From Acrocarpospora pleiomorpha (GTDB lineage Bacteria; Actinomycetota; Actinomycetes; Streptosporangiales; Streptosporangiaceae), in the NCBI RefSeq assembly GCF_009687885.1, contig NZ_BLAF01000017.1, positions 62,001 through 126,000 on the forward strand: a DNA stretch of 64,000 nt. The letters run 5' to 3'. The position numbers and the translations under genes were made by a program. Under the pieces are notes generated by a model. The model ran no database searches. It saw nothing but the letters and a program-made list of their open reading frames with translations, and was not told the DNA's origin. Positions 24,458-33,566 of the stretch are shown here, one piece after another. Position 1 is the stretch's first letter. Every line of letters begins with the position of its first letter.

Positions 24458-24976
24458 ACCGCGATGATAGCTCATTCCAGCGATAAAATCTGGACGGCTT
24501 TTGGCGCCCATGTTCGGTACGGGGATGTCGGCCTTCCAGAGACCGGCGCGGTGGGTTCGTAAACTCCGTCGACACGCCGGCAAACCGGCACAGACGCGAT
24601 TCCCAGGCGTTCATCGTCTCGGGCGACGACCGGGTTCACCGGCATTGACCGGCTCATTGCTGACTATCTATTCGTAATCGACTAGACATGGATCGACGCT
24701 AGGGCCGTATGGGGCGACATGTCAATGACATGCGCCCGTAACGATGCGGTAACGCTTGTCGGGTGGATTCGTGACCCGTGTCGCCTTTGACGGGGTCTTG
24801 ACGAGCCATTTTGTGCGCTGCTAAAAAGTTAGCGAATCATTCATGTGCGAATAGATATGCATTGTGTGGCGTGCTGTGTTGCACGCTCGTGTCCTCGGGG
24901 GCCACTCAGGCGTGACACCTTCCCCCAATCGCCGAACGGCTTTGCCATGCCGTCCATCACCTCCCAGAGGAGAACC
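24458..24976. other. 519-bp intergenic region with palindrome and promoter-like elements
   Basis: A divergent region between the CmtR-like gene and the first DUF1593 gene, more AT-rich than its surroundings. It includes a perfect inverted repeat CATGTCA-A-TGACATG (24718-24732). It also has a promoter-like TTGACG (24798-24803) followed 18 bp later by TAAAAA (24822-24827), about 150 bp upstream of the DUF1593 start. No coding sequence is supported in it. Confidence 0.45.
24718..24732. promoter_or_regulatory. 15-bp inverted repeat, candidate operator
   Basis: CATGTCA and TGACATG flank a single A: perfect 7-bp arms. It lies about 66 bp upstream of the TTGACG element that probably drives the DUF1593 genes. 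The regulator is unknown. Confidence 0.4.
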
Positions 24977-26503
24977 ATGCGAACTCGTAGGTCAATCGCG
25001 GGCCGGATCCTGCCGGTCGCGGCCGCCGGCGCGCTGGCCGCGGCGCTGCTGGCGGTCCCCGCGCACGCGGATCCGGACGACAGGGCGTCCGCGTTCGCCA
25101 AGGCATGCCGTCATGCGGGCGAGCACGCGAACAAGGCCAAGCCCCGGGTGATCGTGACGCAGGACGGCGAGGTGGACGACATGGATTCGTTCATCCGGTT
25201 CCTGTACTACGCCAACGAGTTCGACATCGCGGGCATCATCTACTCGAGTTCCCGGTTCCACTGGGCCGGTGACGGAGGCGCGGTGGCGCCCTTCCGGTGG
25301 ACCGGAACCGAGTGGGTCAACCAGTACCTCGACCTGTACGCCCAGCTCTACCCGAATCTCAAGAAGCACGCCGACGGCTATCCGACGCCCGCCAAGCTCC
25401 GCTCCCTGTACAAGATCGGCAACATCGAGAACGTCAGCGAGATGGCGAAGGTGACCGAGGGGTCGCAGTGGATCGAGAACGTGATCCTCGACGACAAGCC
25501 CGGCCCGCTGTACGCCCAGGCCTGGGGTGGCCTCAACACCATCGCCCGGGCGCTGAAGTCGATCCAGGAGAAGTACGAAGGCACCAGCCAGTGGCCGGCC
25601 ATCCAGCAGAAGGTCAGCGACAAGCTGGTCATCTACAACATCCTCAACCAGGACGACACGCTCAACGCCTACATCAAGCCGAACTGGCCCCAGGTGAAGG
25701 TCATCGACAACCAGAGCCAGTTCTGGAGCTTCGCCTATCTGTGGAAGGCCGCTGTGCCCGAGCCCTTCCAGTACACGCTGCGCGCGCCGTACATGGAAGG
25801 CAACTTCCTCAACGGCCACGGCGACTTGCTCAAGCAGTACCGCACCTACCGGGACGGCAACCCCACCCCCGGGGACGACCAGAACAATCGCTGGCGTCCG
25901 GACCAGAACCTCACCTACGACGTCCATGACTTCATCTCCGAGGGTGACTCGCCGGCGTACATGTACCTGTTCGACTTCAACGGCCTGCGCTCGTCGGAGA
26001 ACCCGACGTACGGCGGCTGGGGTGGCAGGTTCGCGCCGAACGCCTCGGGCTGGATCGACACCTCCGACGTCAATCCCTACAGCTCGACCACGGCCAACCA
26101 GCGCAGATACCCGCAGACGCGATGGGTGGAGGACCTCCAGAACGACTTCGCGGCACGCGCCGACTGGGGTGTGACGCCGAAGTACTCCCGGGCCAACCAC
26201 AACCCCGAAGCCAGGGTGAAGGAGGGCGTGGACCTGACCTGCAAGGCCGGATCGACGGTCACCCTGCGCGGCAAGGGCAAGGACCCCGATCACGACCGGC
26301 TGTCGTACAAGTGGTGGCAGTACACCGACGCGGACACCTACGCGGGCACTGTGGCGCTAACGGGCGCCGATGGTCCGTCGGTCTCGTTCACCGTCCCGGC
26401 CGACGCCGTCCCTGGGGACACCATCCACCTGATCTTGGAGGTCAAGGACGACGGCACCCCGGCGCTGAAGCACTACCAGCGAGTCATCGTCACCGTCGCA
26501 TAG
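24977..26503 (+). CDS. Secreted DUF1593 (nucleoside-hydrolase-like) protein, first of two (508 aa)
   Basis: A Sec signal peptide ends AVPAHA. The main domain starts PRVIVTQDGEVDDMDSFIRFLYY, an Asp-rich loop like the calcium-binding DxDxxxDD motif of nucleoside hydrolases, with AWGGLNTIARAL later, as in the DUF1593/Sde0182-type family. The last 90 residues form an Ig-like domain (VTLRGKGKDPDHDRLSYKWWQYTDADTYAG). The family is secreted and often linked to carbohydrate use, but no activity is established that I can cite. ATG 24977 has AGAGGAGA; the longer frame upstream is not preceded by coding sequence. It is followed 49 bp later by a paralogue. Confidence 0.8.
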   Translation: MRTRRSIAGRILPVAAAGALAAALLAVPAHADPDDRASAFAKACRHAGEHANKAKPRVIVTQDGEVDDMDSFIRFLYYANEFDIAGIIYSSSRFHWAGDGGAVAPFRWTGTEWVNQYLDLYAQLYPNLKKHADGYPTPAKLRSLYKIGNIENVSEMAKVTEGSQWIENVILDDKPGPLYAQAWGGLNTIARALKSIQEKYEGTSQWPAIQQKVSDKLVIYNILNQDDTLNAYIKPNWPQVKVIDNQSQFWSFAYLWKAAVPEPFQYTLRAPYMEGNFLNGHGDLLKQYRTYRDGNPTPGDDQNNRWRPDQNLTYDVHDFISEGDSPAYMYLFDFNGLRSSENPTYGGWGGRFAPNASGWIDTSDVNPYSSTTANQRRYPQTRWVEDLQNDFAARADWGVTPKYSRANHNPEARVKEGVDLTCKAGSTVTLRGKGKDPDHDRLSYKWWQYTDADTYAGTVALTGADGPSVSFTVPADAVPGDTIHLILEVKDDGTPALKHYQRVIVTVA

Positions 26504-26552
26504 ACCGCTCCGCCATGAACTTTCATATCCGCGTACGCAGCAGAGGAGAAAC

Positions 26553-28133
26553 ATGAGCACAGCAGTGCCGAGGCCCGGATCGGGCCGGCGGAAGAGGTAC
26601 GCACGGCTGGGCCTGTCGATGGCCGTCGTCGTCGGCCTGTCGGCGCCCCTGACCGTAGCGCAGGCCAACGCCGCGCCCGCGAGCTCCACGGCGGGGCACG
26701 CCGACAAGGACCGCCGGGACAAGCCGCGCACGATCGTCACCACCGACATCGAGACGGACGACTACAACTCGGTGATCCGGTACCTCATGTACACCAACGA
26801 GGTCGACACCGAGGCCATCGTCTACACCAGCTCGAGGTTCCACTTCTCCGGTGACGGCAAGGGCACGACCTTCTTCCTGCCCGGACGCGAGTACAAGGAG
26901 CCGGTCACCTCGTGGCGGTGGACCGGCACCCAGCACATCCAGAACCTCATCGGCGAGTACGCCAAGGGATACCGCAACCTGCTCGAGCACGACCGCGACT
27001 ACCCCAGCCCCGAGCACCTGCTCAGCCTCGTCAAGGTCGGCAACATCAACTTCGAGGGCGACATGGCGGCGCCCACCGAGGGATCCGACGCGATCAAGAA
27101 GGTGCTGCTGGACGACGAGGGCGGCCCGGTCTACCTGCAGGTCTGGGGCGGCAGCAACACGATCGCCCGCGCTCTGCTGTCCATCGAGGAGGAGTACGGC
27201 AACACGCCGCAGTGGCCGGCGATCTATGACAAGGTCTCCGCGAAGGCCGTCATCACCATGCAGGGCAAGCAGGACACCACGTACGACACCTACATCAGCG
27301 TCAAATGGCCGAAGATCCTGACCACCAACGTGGGTTCCGGCGTCTGGGGCTTCTACTGCAAGGCCCGCACCAAGGCCGTCGACCCGGAGGTGCTCAAGTA
27401 CTTCGACGGCCGGTGGACCGCCGCCAACATCCTGGAGAACGGCCCGCTCGGCGACAAGTACCGGGTCTGGGGCGACAAGAAGGCCCTCGAGGGTGACCCG
27501 CTCGACATCTTCGGCGACCTGACCGCCTCCGGCTGGTGCCCGCCCCGCGAGCGGTTCGACTTCGTCTCCGAGGGGGACAACCCCGCTTTCATCTACCTGT
27601 TCGACACCGGACTGCGCAGCCTCGAAGACTGGACCTACGGCGGCTGGGGCCACCGTGTCGTCCAGAGGACGGCCACGCCGAACTACTGGGTGAGCGGACC
27701 GGCCGAGAAGAACAAGGCGGGCGTCGACGTCGCCGGCTACAGCAGCGGACGGTGGGCCGAGGCGGAACAGCTCGACTTCGCCGCCCGGCTGGGCTGGATG
27801 AGCGCGTCGGACTACGACGACGCCAACCATCACCCCGTCGTCAGCGTCAAGACCGGCCTGGACGTTGACGCCAAGCCCGGCAGCAAGATCACCATCCGCG
27901 GCGACGTGCGCGACCCCGACAACGACGAGGTCACCACGAAGTGGTGGCAGTACCGCGAAGCCGACACCTACGCGGGCGAGGTCAGCATCGCCGGCAGCTC
28001 GAAGCTCAGGACAAGCGTCACCATCCCCGCCGACGCGAAGCCGGGCGACACCGTCCACCTCATCCTCGAAGTGACCGACGACGGCAAGCCGGCACTCACC
28101 CGCTACCAGCGGGTGATCGTGCACATCAAGTAG
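26553..28133 (+). CDS. Secreted DUF1593 protein, second of two (526 aa)
   Basis: Signal peptide with SMAVVVGLSAPLTVAQANA. The catalytic-loop equivalent is TIVTTDIETDDYNSVIRYLMY, then VWGGSNTIARALLSI, and the same C-terminal Ig-like domain (ITIRGDVRDPDNDEVTTKWWQY). It is alignable with the upstream gene from end to end but clearly diverged. For example it has Ile-Glu-Thr where the first has Gly-Glu-Val in the acidic loop, plus about 25 extra residues around FLPGREYKEP. This suggests an old tandem duplication with separate specificities. GAGGAG precedes ATG 26553. A strong hairpin follows the stop. Confidence 0.8.
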   Translation: MSTAVPRPGSGRRKRYARLGLSMAVVVGLSAPLTVAQANAAPASSTAGHADKDRRDKPRTIVTTDIETDDYNSVIRYLMYTNEVDTEAIVYTSSRFHFSGDGKGTTFFLPGREYKEPVTSWRWTGTQHIQNLIGEYAKGYRNLLEHDRDYPSPEHLLSLVKVGNINFEGDMAAPTEGSDAIKKVLLDDEGGPVYLQVWGGSNTIARALLSIEEEYGNTPQWPAIYDKVSAKAVITMQGKQDTTYDTYISVKWPKILTTNVGSGVWGFYCKARTKAVDPEVLKYFDGRWTAANILENGPLGDKYRVWGDKKALEGDPLDIFGDLTASGWCPPRERFDFVSEGDNPAFIYLFDTGLRSLEDWTYGGWGHRVVQRTATPNYWVSGPAEKNKAGVDVAGYSSGRWAEAEQLDFAARLGWMSASDYDDANHHPVVSVKTGLDVDAKPGSKITIRGDVRDPDNDEVTTKWWQYREADTYAGEVSIAGSSKLRTSVTIPADAKPGDTVHLILEVTDDGKPALTRYQRVIVHIK

Positions 28134-28146
28134 CACCCACACGGGT

Positions 28147-28188
28147 GTTGGCGTCTCCGCGGTCGGCAGTGCCGGGGGAGACGCCAAC
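28147..28188 (+). terminator. Terminator after the DUF1593 pair
   Basis: GTTGGCGTCTCC (28147-28158) pairs perfectly with GGAGACGCCAAC (28177-28188). The 18-base loop contains a second small hairpin (CGGC-AGT-GCCG). No T-run follows. Confidence 0.7.
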
Positions 28189-28503
28189 GCCCCATCTCTT
28201 CGTCAGCGTCACCTGGCCAACCACAGGCGAGGCCCAGCTGAGATTCCAGCCTGCGTCATGTGGGGCCCGCGACGAAGGCCATTCCGGGCTGCGGCCACGT
28301 GCGGACGGGCGGCGACGGTGCGGTCTTCGACCCGCCTGTCCGGTGAACGTCGCCCGGTGTGGATGAGGCCCGCCTCGGTGCGACGAGGTCGAGTCCATCA
28401 CTCTTTGCGATCAACTCAAGAGAGCACACAAGCCCCGGCCCATGACAATCGAGCTCTTTGGGCACGTAGGGTGACGAAGATGTGGTAGTTCCCACTCGGA
28501 TCC

Positions 28504-28539
28504 TTGACACTCCCTTTAATCCTCCCGTAACTTTCACGC
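28504..28539 (+). promoter_or_regulatory. Promoter of the apiose-type operon, probably leaderless
   Basis: TTGACA (28504-28509), an 18-bp spacer, then TAACTT (28528-28533). The ATG at 28540 lies only 6 bases after the -10 element and no Shine-Dalgarno sequence is present. Transcription would start at or next to the A of ATG, so the mRNA is predicted to be leaderless. Confidence 0.6.
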
Positions 28540-29571
28540 ATGTCTGATCGAGAGCGCATAAACATTCACACGGACACTGAGCCGGTCTTCGGGGCCGGTA
28601 TCTGGCACTTCGCGACATACGTCGACCGGTACGCGACCGACGGGTACGGCAACCCCCAGACGGTGCTCGACGCGATCGAGCTAGCCGGCTCGGTCGGGGA
28701 CCTGTCGGTAGTCGACCTCAACTGGCCCTTCCCCCCTGGCGGGATCAGCACCGCCGAGGTGAAGGACGCGCTCGACGCGCAGGGCCTGAGCGCCATCGCC
28801 GTCACGCCGGAGATCTACACCGGCAAGTTCGCCAAGGGCGGGTTCACCAACCCCGACCCCGCCGTTCGCCGCGACGCCATCGACCTGGTGGCGGCCTCGG
28901 CCGAGGTCGGCCGCGAACTCGGGATCGATTACGTGAAGTTGTGGCCCGGCCAGGATGGTTACGACTACCCCTTCCAGGCTGACTACAACGACCTGTGGGA
29001 CAAGTCGATCGGCGCCGTTCGGGAGCTGGCGCGGACGTTCCCCGACCTGAAGTTCGCGATCGAGTACAAGCCGCGCGAGCCGCGCAACCGGATGGTCTTC
29101 TCCTCCGTCGCGCGCACGCTGCTCGCGATCGAGGACATGGGGGTGGACAACGTCGGCGTTCTCCTCGACTTCGGTCACTCCCTGTACGGCGGGGAGACCC
29201 CAGCCGAGTCGGCACGGATGGCGATCGCCCGGAACAAGCTGTTCGCGATCGACGTCAACGACAACTTCCGCGGCTGGGACGACGACATGGTCGTCGGGTC
29301 GGTGCACCTGCTGGAGACCTTCGAGTTCTTCTTCGCCCTGCGCGACGCGGGCTGGCAGGGCGTCTGGCAGCTCGACCAGTTCCCGTTCCGCGAGAACTCC
29401 GTCGAGGCGGCCCGCGCCGGAATCCGCACCATGCGCGCCTTCCACCACGCGCTCGGCTACCTCGACCGCGCGGAGCTCGCCGAAGCTCAGGCCGCGCAGG
29501 ACGCCCTCGGCGCCCAGCGCATCGCGAAGCGGGCCCTCTACCGGGCGCTGGCGGAAAGCGAGTCGGAGTGA
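28540..29571 (+). CDS. apsI: Xylose-isomerase-like TIM-barrel enzyme, probable D-apiose isomerase (343 aa)
   Basis: A TIM-barrel isomerase with divalent-metal ligands recognisable in FAIEYKPREPRNRM (Glu), VLLDFGHSLYGG (Asp, His) and FAIDVNDNFRGWDDD (Asp). EYKPREP resembles the EPKPNEP motif of XylA, but the overall protein is not XylA. It is the first gene of a nine-gene unit with a split transketolase and FGGY kinase. That set is the known D-apiose transketolase route, in which the isomerase makes D-apulose. Assignment to apiose rests on gene context; another pentulose or tetrulose route is possible. The stop overlaps the next start (GTGA). Confidence 0.62.
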   Translation: MSDRERINIHTDTEPVFGAGIWHFATYVDRYATDGYGNPQTVLDAIELAGSVGDLSVVDLNWPFPPGGISTAEVKDALDAQGLSAIAVTPEIYTGKFAKGGFTNPDPAVRRDAIDLVAASAEVGRELGIDYVKLWPGQDGYDYPFQADYNDLWDKSIGAVRELARTFPDLKFAIEYKPREPRNRMVFSSVARTLLAIEDMGVDNVGVLLDFGHSLYGGETPAESARMAIARNKLFAIDVNDNFRGWDDDMVVGSVHLLETFEFFFALRDAGWQGVWQLDQFPFRENSVEAARAGIRTMRAFHHALGYLDRAELAEAQAAQDALGAQRIAKRALYRALAESESE

Positions 29572-30476
29572 CCACCCTGGAAATCGCGTCGCCGCCGCTC
29601 CAGCTCGACGAGGACGCCGCCGCGGTGTACGTCGAGCAGAGCGCTCGCCTTCGTGCCCTCTCTCCCGCGCAGGCGGCGCCCGAGCTGGCGAAGATCTCCA
29701 CCCGGATCCGGCGTGACGTTCTCACCACCATCCAGGCGGCTCAGATGGGGCATGTCGGCGGTGACCTGTCGGTGACGGATCTGCTCGTGACCGCGATGTG
29801 GGGTACCCTCCAGCTCGACCCGTACGCGCCGGACAACCCGCTGCGCGACCGGTTCGTGCTGAGCAAGGGGCACTGCGCGGCGGCCCTGTATTCGACGCTG
29901 GCGTCCTGCGGGTTCTTCCCGCAGGAACGGCTGACCGAGTTCATGGCGCCGCTGTCGCCGCTGAACGGCCACCCGAACCGGGTCAAGGTGCCCGGCGTGG
30001 AGACCAACACCGGCCCGCTCGGGCACGGTTTCCCCGTCGCCACGGGCTGCGCGCTCGGCGCTCAGCTCCGCGGCGAAGCCTGGCGCACCATCGTCGTGCT
30101 GGGTGACGGGGAGATGCAGGAAGGCAGCAACTGGGAGGCGGCGATGACGGCCGCTCACTACGGCCTCGCCAATCTGACGGCCGTCGTGGACCGGAACCGG
30201 CTGCAGCAGGGCGCCCGTACCGAGGACACCAAGTCGCTGGAGCCGCTGGACGCCAAGTGGGCGAGCTTCGGCTGGGAGGTCCGGGTGATCGACGGCCACG
30301 ACCACGCCGCGATCAAGCAGGCGTTCGCGCCGTCGTCGACGGGCCGGCCCGTCGCCGTCGTCGCCAACACCATCAAGGGGAAGGGAGTGTCGTTCATGGA
30401 AGATCGGGTCGAGTGGCACCACAAGGTGCCCACCGACGAGCAGGTCCGCCTCGCGCTCGAGGAGCTGAGCCGATGA
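29568..30476 (+). CDS. aptA: Transketolase N-terminal subunit (probable apulose-4-phosphate transketolase A) (302 aa)
   Basis: The TPP-binding half of a split transketolase. Motifs are HVGGDLSVTDLLVTAMW, FVLSKGHCAAALYSTL, NTGPLGHGFPVATG and the TPP signature VVLGDGEMQEGSNWEA ending in NLTAVVDRN. Length of about 300 is typical of stand-alone N-subunits. GTG 29568 overlaps the isomerase stop and the stop overlaps aptB in ATGA fashion, so the subunits are made together. In the apiose pathway this enzyme moves a two-carbon unit from apulose 4-phosphate to an acceptor and releases dihydroxyacetone phosphate (family knowledge). Confidence 0.7.
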   Translation: MTTLEIASPPLQLDEDAAAVYVEQSARLRALSPAQAAPELAKISTRIRRDVLTTIQAAQMGHVGGDLSVTDLLVTAMWGTLQLDPYAPDNPLRDRFVLSKGHCAAALYSTLASCGFFPQERLTEFMAPLSPLNGHPNRVKVPGVETNTGPLGHGFPVATGCALGAQLRGEAWRTIVVLGDGEMQEGSNWEAAMTAAHYGLANLTAVVDRNRLQQGARTEDTKSLEPLDAKWASFGWEVRVIDGHDHAAIKQAFAPSSTGRPVAVVANTIKGKGVSFMEDRVEWHHKVPTDEQVRLALEELSR

Positions 30477-31426
30477 CCGCCGTGGCCGAGCGGACTCCCA
30501 CCTTCGACTGCCGGGTCGACTTCGCCGACGAGCTCGCCAGGCTCGCCCGCGCCGACGAACGGATCGTGGCCGTGTGCAACGACTCCGTCGGGTCGAGCAA
30601 CCTGGTCAAGTTCCGGGAGGAGTTCCCCGACCGGCTCATCAACGTCGGCATCGCGGAACAGGATCTCGTCGGCGTCGCGGCCGGTCTGGCGAACGCCGGC
30701 TTCGTCCCGTTCGTGTCGGCCGCCGCGCCGTTCCTCACCGCACGCGCCCTGGAGCAGATCAAGGCGGACGTCGCCTACAGCGACCGGCACGTGGTCCTGT
30801 GCGGGCAGAGCCCGGGCATGGCGTACGGCGAGCTCGGGCCCACCCATCACTCCATCGAGGACCTGTCCTGGATGCGGGCCGTCGCCGGGATGCAGATCGT
30901 CGTCCCCGCCGACCCGCTGGAGACGCGAAGCGCGGTCCGCTGGGCCGTCGAGTGCGGCCGTCCCTCATATATACGTATCCCTCGTTTCAAAGTGCCGGCG
31001 GTCACTCCCGAGGACACGCCGTTCGAGACGGGCCGGGCGACCCGGCTCGTCGACGGCGGCGACGTGACCCTGATCGCGATCGGGACGATGGTCTCCCGAG
31101 CCCTCGACGCCGCGACTTTGCTGCGCGAGCAGGGTCTGTCGGCACGGGTGGTCAACATGACGTTCGTCGAACCGCTGGACGTGGCGGAGGTCCTCGCCGC
31201 GGCCCACGACACCCGGGCGATCGTCACGGTGGAGGAGGGACTGCTCTCCGGCGGTCTGGGCGCCGCGGTCGCCAGGGTCGTCGCGGAGCACCGGCCCGTC
31301 CCGGTCCGCATGCTGGGCGTGCCCACGTTCGCGCCGACGGGAAGCACGTCCTTCCTGCTCGACCATTTCGGTCTCAACGCCGCCGGCATCGCCGCGGCCG
31401 CCCGTGAGGCCCTGGGACGAGTCTGA
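30473..31426 (+). CDS. aptB: Transketolase C-terminal subunit (probable apulose-4-phosphate transketolase B) (317 aa)
   Basis: Pyrimidine-binding half plus C-terminal domain. It has the catalytic-Glu region VGIAEQDLVGVAAGLA, SPGMAYGELGPTHHSIED and a DVTLIAIGTMVSRALDAA C-domain start as in transketolase and DXS-like subunits. It starts at ATG 30473, four bases inside aptA, and ends overlapping the kinase start. It works as an alpha2beta2-type complex with aptA (inference from split transketolases). Confidence 0.7.
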   Translation: MTAVAERTPTFDCRVDFADELARLARADERIVAVCNDSVGSSNLVKFREEFPDRLINVGIAEQDLVGVAAGLANAGFVPFVSAAAPFLTARALEQIKADVAYSDRHVVLCGQSPGMAYGELGPTHHSIEDLSWMRAVAGMQIVVPADPLETRSAVRWAVECGRPSYIRIPRFKVPAVTPEDTPFETGRATRLVDGGDVTLIAIGTMVSRALDAATLLREQGLSARVVNMTFVEPLDVAEVLAAAHDTRAIVTVEEGLLSGGLGAAVARVVAEHRPVPVRMLGVPTFAPTGSTSFLLDHFGLNAAGIAAAAREALGRV

Positions 31427-32895
31427 TGGAATCGCTCATCCTCGCCATCGACCAGGGCACCAGTTCCACCAAGGCCCTGCTGATCAACACCGCTGGAGAA
31501 GTCGTCGCACGGGCGAGCGCGCCGGTGTCCCAGCGCCATCCGGCGCCTGGCCTGGCGGAGCAGGACGCCGGGGAGTTGCTCGGCAGCGTCCGCGACGCGG
31601 TCGCCGCCTGTCTGCGCGGCTTCGACGCCCAGGCCGTGGCGGGGATCGGGCTGAGCACCCAGCGTGAGTCGGTGGTGTTGTGGGACGCGGCGACGGGCAG
31701 GCCGGTCGCGCCGCTGATCAGCTGGCAGGACCAACGCGGGGCGGTCCGGGCGGCTGAGCTCGTCGACAAGGGATACGGGGACCTGGTCCGGCGCCGGACC
31801 GGGCTCCCGCTCGACCCGATGTTCTCGGCGCTGAAGATGGCGGCCCTGCTCGACCGGCACGACCCGGCACGCGAACGCAGCAAGCGCGGCGAGCTACGGC
31901 TCGGCACCGTGGACGCATGGCTGCTCACCTCGCTCACCGGCGGCTTCGTCACCGAGATCGGCAACGCCTCCCGGACCCAGCTGCTGGACCTCGGAACCGG
32001 GGACTGGGATGAGGAACTGCTGGAGATCTTCGGTGTCCCCCGTGCGGCGCTGGGCCGCGTGGTGCCCTCGACCGGGCCCTTCGGCGAGGCCGGTGATCTC
32101 GCTCCGCTCCCCGCGGGGGTGCCGGTGCTGGCGGTGCTGGGAGATTCGCACGCCGCGCTGTTCGCGCACGCGGGCTGGCGACCAGGCGTGGTCAAGGCGA
32201 CGTACGGCACCGGATCGTCGGTGATGACCGTCGCCGGGACCTGCGGCTCCGCGGGCGCCGTGTGCGACACGATCGCCTGGTCCACCGGGCGGCCGACCTT
32301 CGCCCAGGAGGCCAACATCCGCTCCAGCGGACGAACGCTGACCTGGCTCGCCGACCTGCTCGGCATCTCCATGGACGTGCTCGTCGACCTGGCGGCGGAC
32401 GCGGACGCCGGTGGCGTCACGCTCGTGCCCGCCTTCGGCGGCCTCGGCGCCCCGTGGTGGGACTCCCGGGCGGTGCCGGTCCTGGCCGGCTTCGATTTCG
32501 GCACCGGGCGGGCCCAGCTCGCCCGCGCCGCGCTGGAATCGGTGGCGCATCAGGTCGACGACGTGCTGGCGGCCATGCCCGCTGTCGATCGGGTCTTCGC
32601 CGATGGCGGCCTGACCCGCAGCGGCGCGCTCATGCAGCTGCAAGCCGACCTCAGCGTGGTCGAGGTGGCCCGGCCCCGGCACCACGAACTGTCCGCCGCC
32701 GGTGTCGCCGACCTCGCCGGTCTGGGCCTGGGGCTCTGGACCACCGGCGACCTGGAAGAGCGGGCCGACACCGGCCTGGAGGTCTTCACTCCGGCCTGGA
32801 GCGACGAGCGGCGCGGCGCCGCCCTCGCGCGCTGGCATGAGGGCCTGAGGACCGCCCGCGAGCTCGGCGGACGTGTAATTGAGAGGATGTCATGA
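31426..32895 (+). CDS. FGGY-family carbohydrate kinase, probable D-apulose kinase (489 aa)
   Basis: The N-terminal FGGY domain starts LILAIDQGTSSTKALLI (phosphate-1 motif), with STQRESVVLWD and LISWQDQRG (catalytic Asp/Arg region). The C-terminal domain carries ATYGTGSSVMTV, GGLGAPWWDSRAVP and FADGGLTRSGALMQLQADL. Length is normal for FGGY kinases. In the transketolase-type apiose route a kinase of this family makes apulose 4-phosphate; xylulose or glycerol kinase activity cannot be excluded from sequence. ATG 31426 shares one base with the aptB stop, and the end overlaps the next gene. Confidence 0.7.
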   Translation: MESLILAIDQGTSSTKALLINTAGEVVARASAPVSQRHPAPGLAEQDAGELLGSVRDAVAACLRGFDAQAVAGIGLSTQRESVVLWDAATGRPVAPLISWQDQRGAVRAAELVDKGYGDLVRRRTGLPLDPMFSALKMAALLDRHDPARERSKRGELRLGTVDAWLLTSLTGGFVTEIGNASRTQLLDLGTGDWDEELLEIFGVPRAALGRVVPSTGPFGEAGDLAPLPAGVPVLAVLGDSHAALFAHAGWRPGVVKATYGTGSSVMTVAGTCGSAGAVCDTIAWSTGRPTFAQEANIRSSGRTLTWLADLLGISMDVLVDLAADADAGGVTLVPAFGGLGAPWWDSRAVPVLAGFDFGTGRAQLARAALESVAHQVDDVLAAMPAVDRVFADGGLTRSGALMQLQADLSVVEVARPRHHELSAAGVADLAGLGLGLWTTGDLEERADTGLEVFTPAWSDERRGAALARWHEGLRTARELGGRVIERMS

Positions 32896-33566
32896 CAACA
32901 GCGCAGGAACCGCAGCCCGGCTGGGACACTCCGAGCCGCCATCCCTGGCTCACTCTCGGCCGCGGCAGCCTGATCGCGCTCGCGCTCCTGATCATCGCGA
33001 TTGTGGCCGCCACGACGTACCGCTCGGACAGCGCCCCGCGAGCCGAGGAGGCCGAGAAGTTCAACCCGGCCGGCTACGGCGCGGAGACCTACGAGCCGAA
33101 GGTCGTGCCGGCGATCCAGCAGAAGGCCGTCGACCTCGTCACGCTGCAGAAGGCGATCGCCGCCGACCCCGACGCGGCCGGCCAGCAGTACGGCAACCGC
33201 GAAGGCACCGGACCCTACAGCTACGCGGTCACCGTGACCGGAACCGCCGGCGCCGCCGAGAGCGGCCTCCTCCCGGTGACGGTGCCCGACGTCGGCAAGA
33301 CCCGCGTCTCTGTGCAGATCGGTCCCGCCATCAACGGCACGGCCCTGCGTGACGCCGTCGGATTCATCGAGTTCGGCCAGTTCACCAACCAGGTCGAGTA
33401 CGCCGACGCGGGCACCGCCCTGAACGACCAGGTGAAGTCCAAGGTCCTGGCGTCCCTCGACGTCGCCTCGCTCAAGGACAAGAAGATCACGGTCGTGGGA
33501 GCGATGACCCCGCTGACCGCCGACGTGCTCACGATCACGCCGATCTCCATCGAGGCCGCGCCATGA
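32892..33566 (+). CDS. DUF2291-family membrane-anchored protein of the sugar importer (224 aa)
   Basis: One N-terminal membrane helix (LIALALLIIAIVAATTY) after a 27-residue cytoplasmic tail, then an extracytoplasmic domain with FNPAGYGAETYEPKVVPAI and IGPAINGTALRDAVGFIEFGQFTNQVEYADAG. This is the DUF2291 family, frequently encoded beside Rbs-type importers. Its role is not established; being in the middle of the importer operon, overlapping genes on both sides by four bases, it may assist substrate capture or permease assembly. Confidence 0.75.
   Translation: MTTAQEPQPGWDTPSRHPWLTLGRGSLIALALLIIAIVAATTYRSDSAPRAEEAEKFNPAGYGAETYEPKVVPAIQQKAVDLVTLQKAIAADPDAAGQQYGNREGTGPYSYAVTVTGTAGAAESGLLPVTVPDVGKTRVSVQIGPAINGTALRDAVGFIEFGQFTNQVEYADAGTALNDQVKSKVLASLDVASLKDKKITVVGAMTPLTADVLTITPISIEAAP

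Larger units (their letters stand above)
28134..28539. other. 406-bp intergenic region: terminator, then promoter of the sugar operon
   Basis: It starts with the terminator hairpin at 28147-28188 and ends with a promoter directly at the next start codon. The roughly 300 bp in between shows no supported gene; two short frames there lack ribosome-binding sites and codon bias. Confidence 0.5.

Noticed and set aside
24977..28133. DUF1593 pair as apiosidases
   Set aside because: Known apiosidases belong to other glycoside hydrolase families; the link to the pentose operon is position only.
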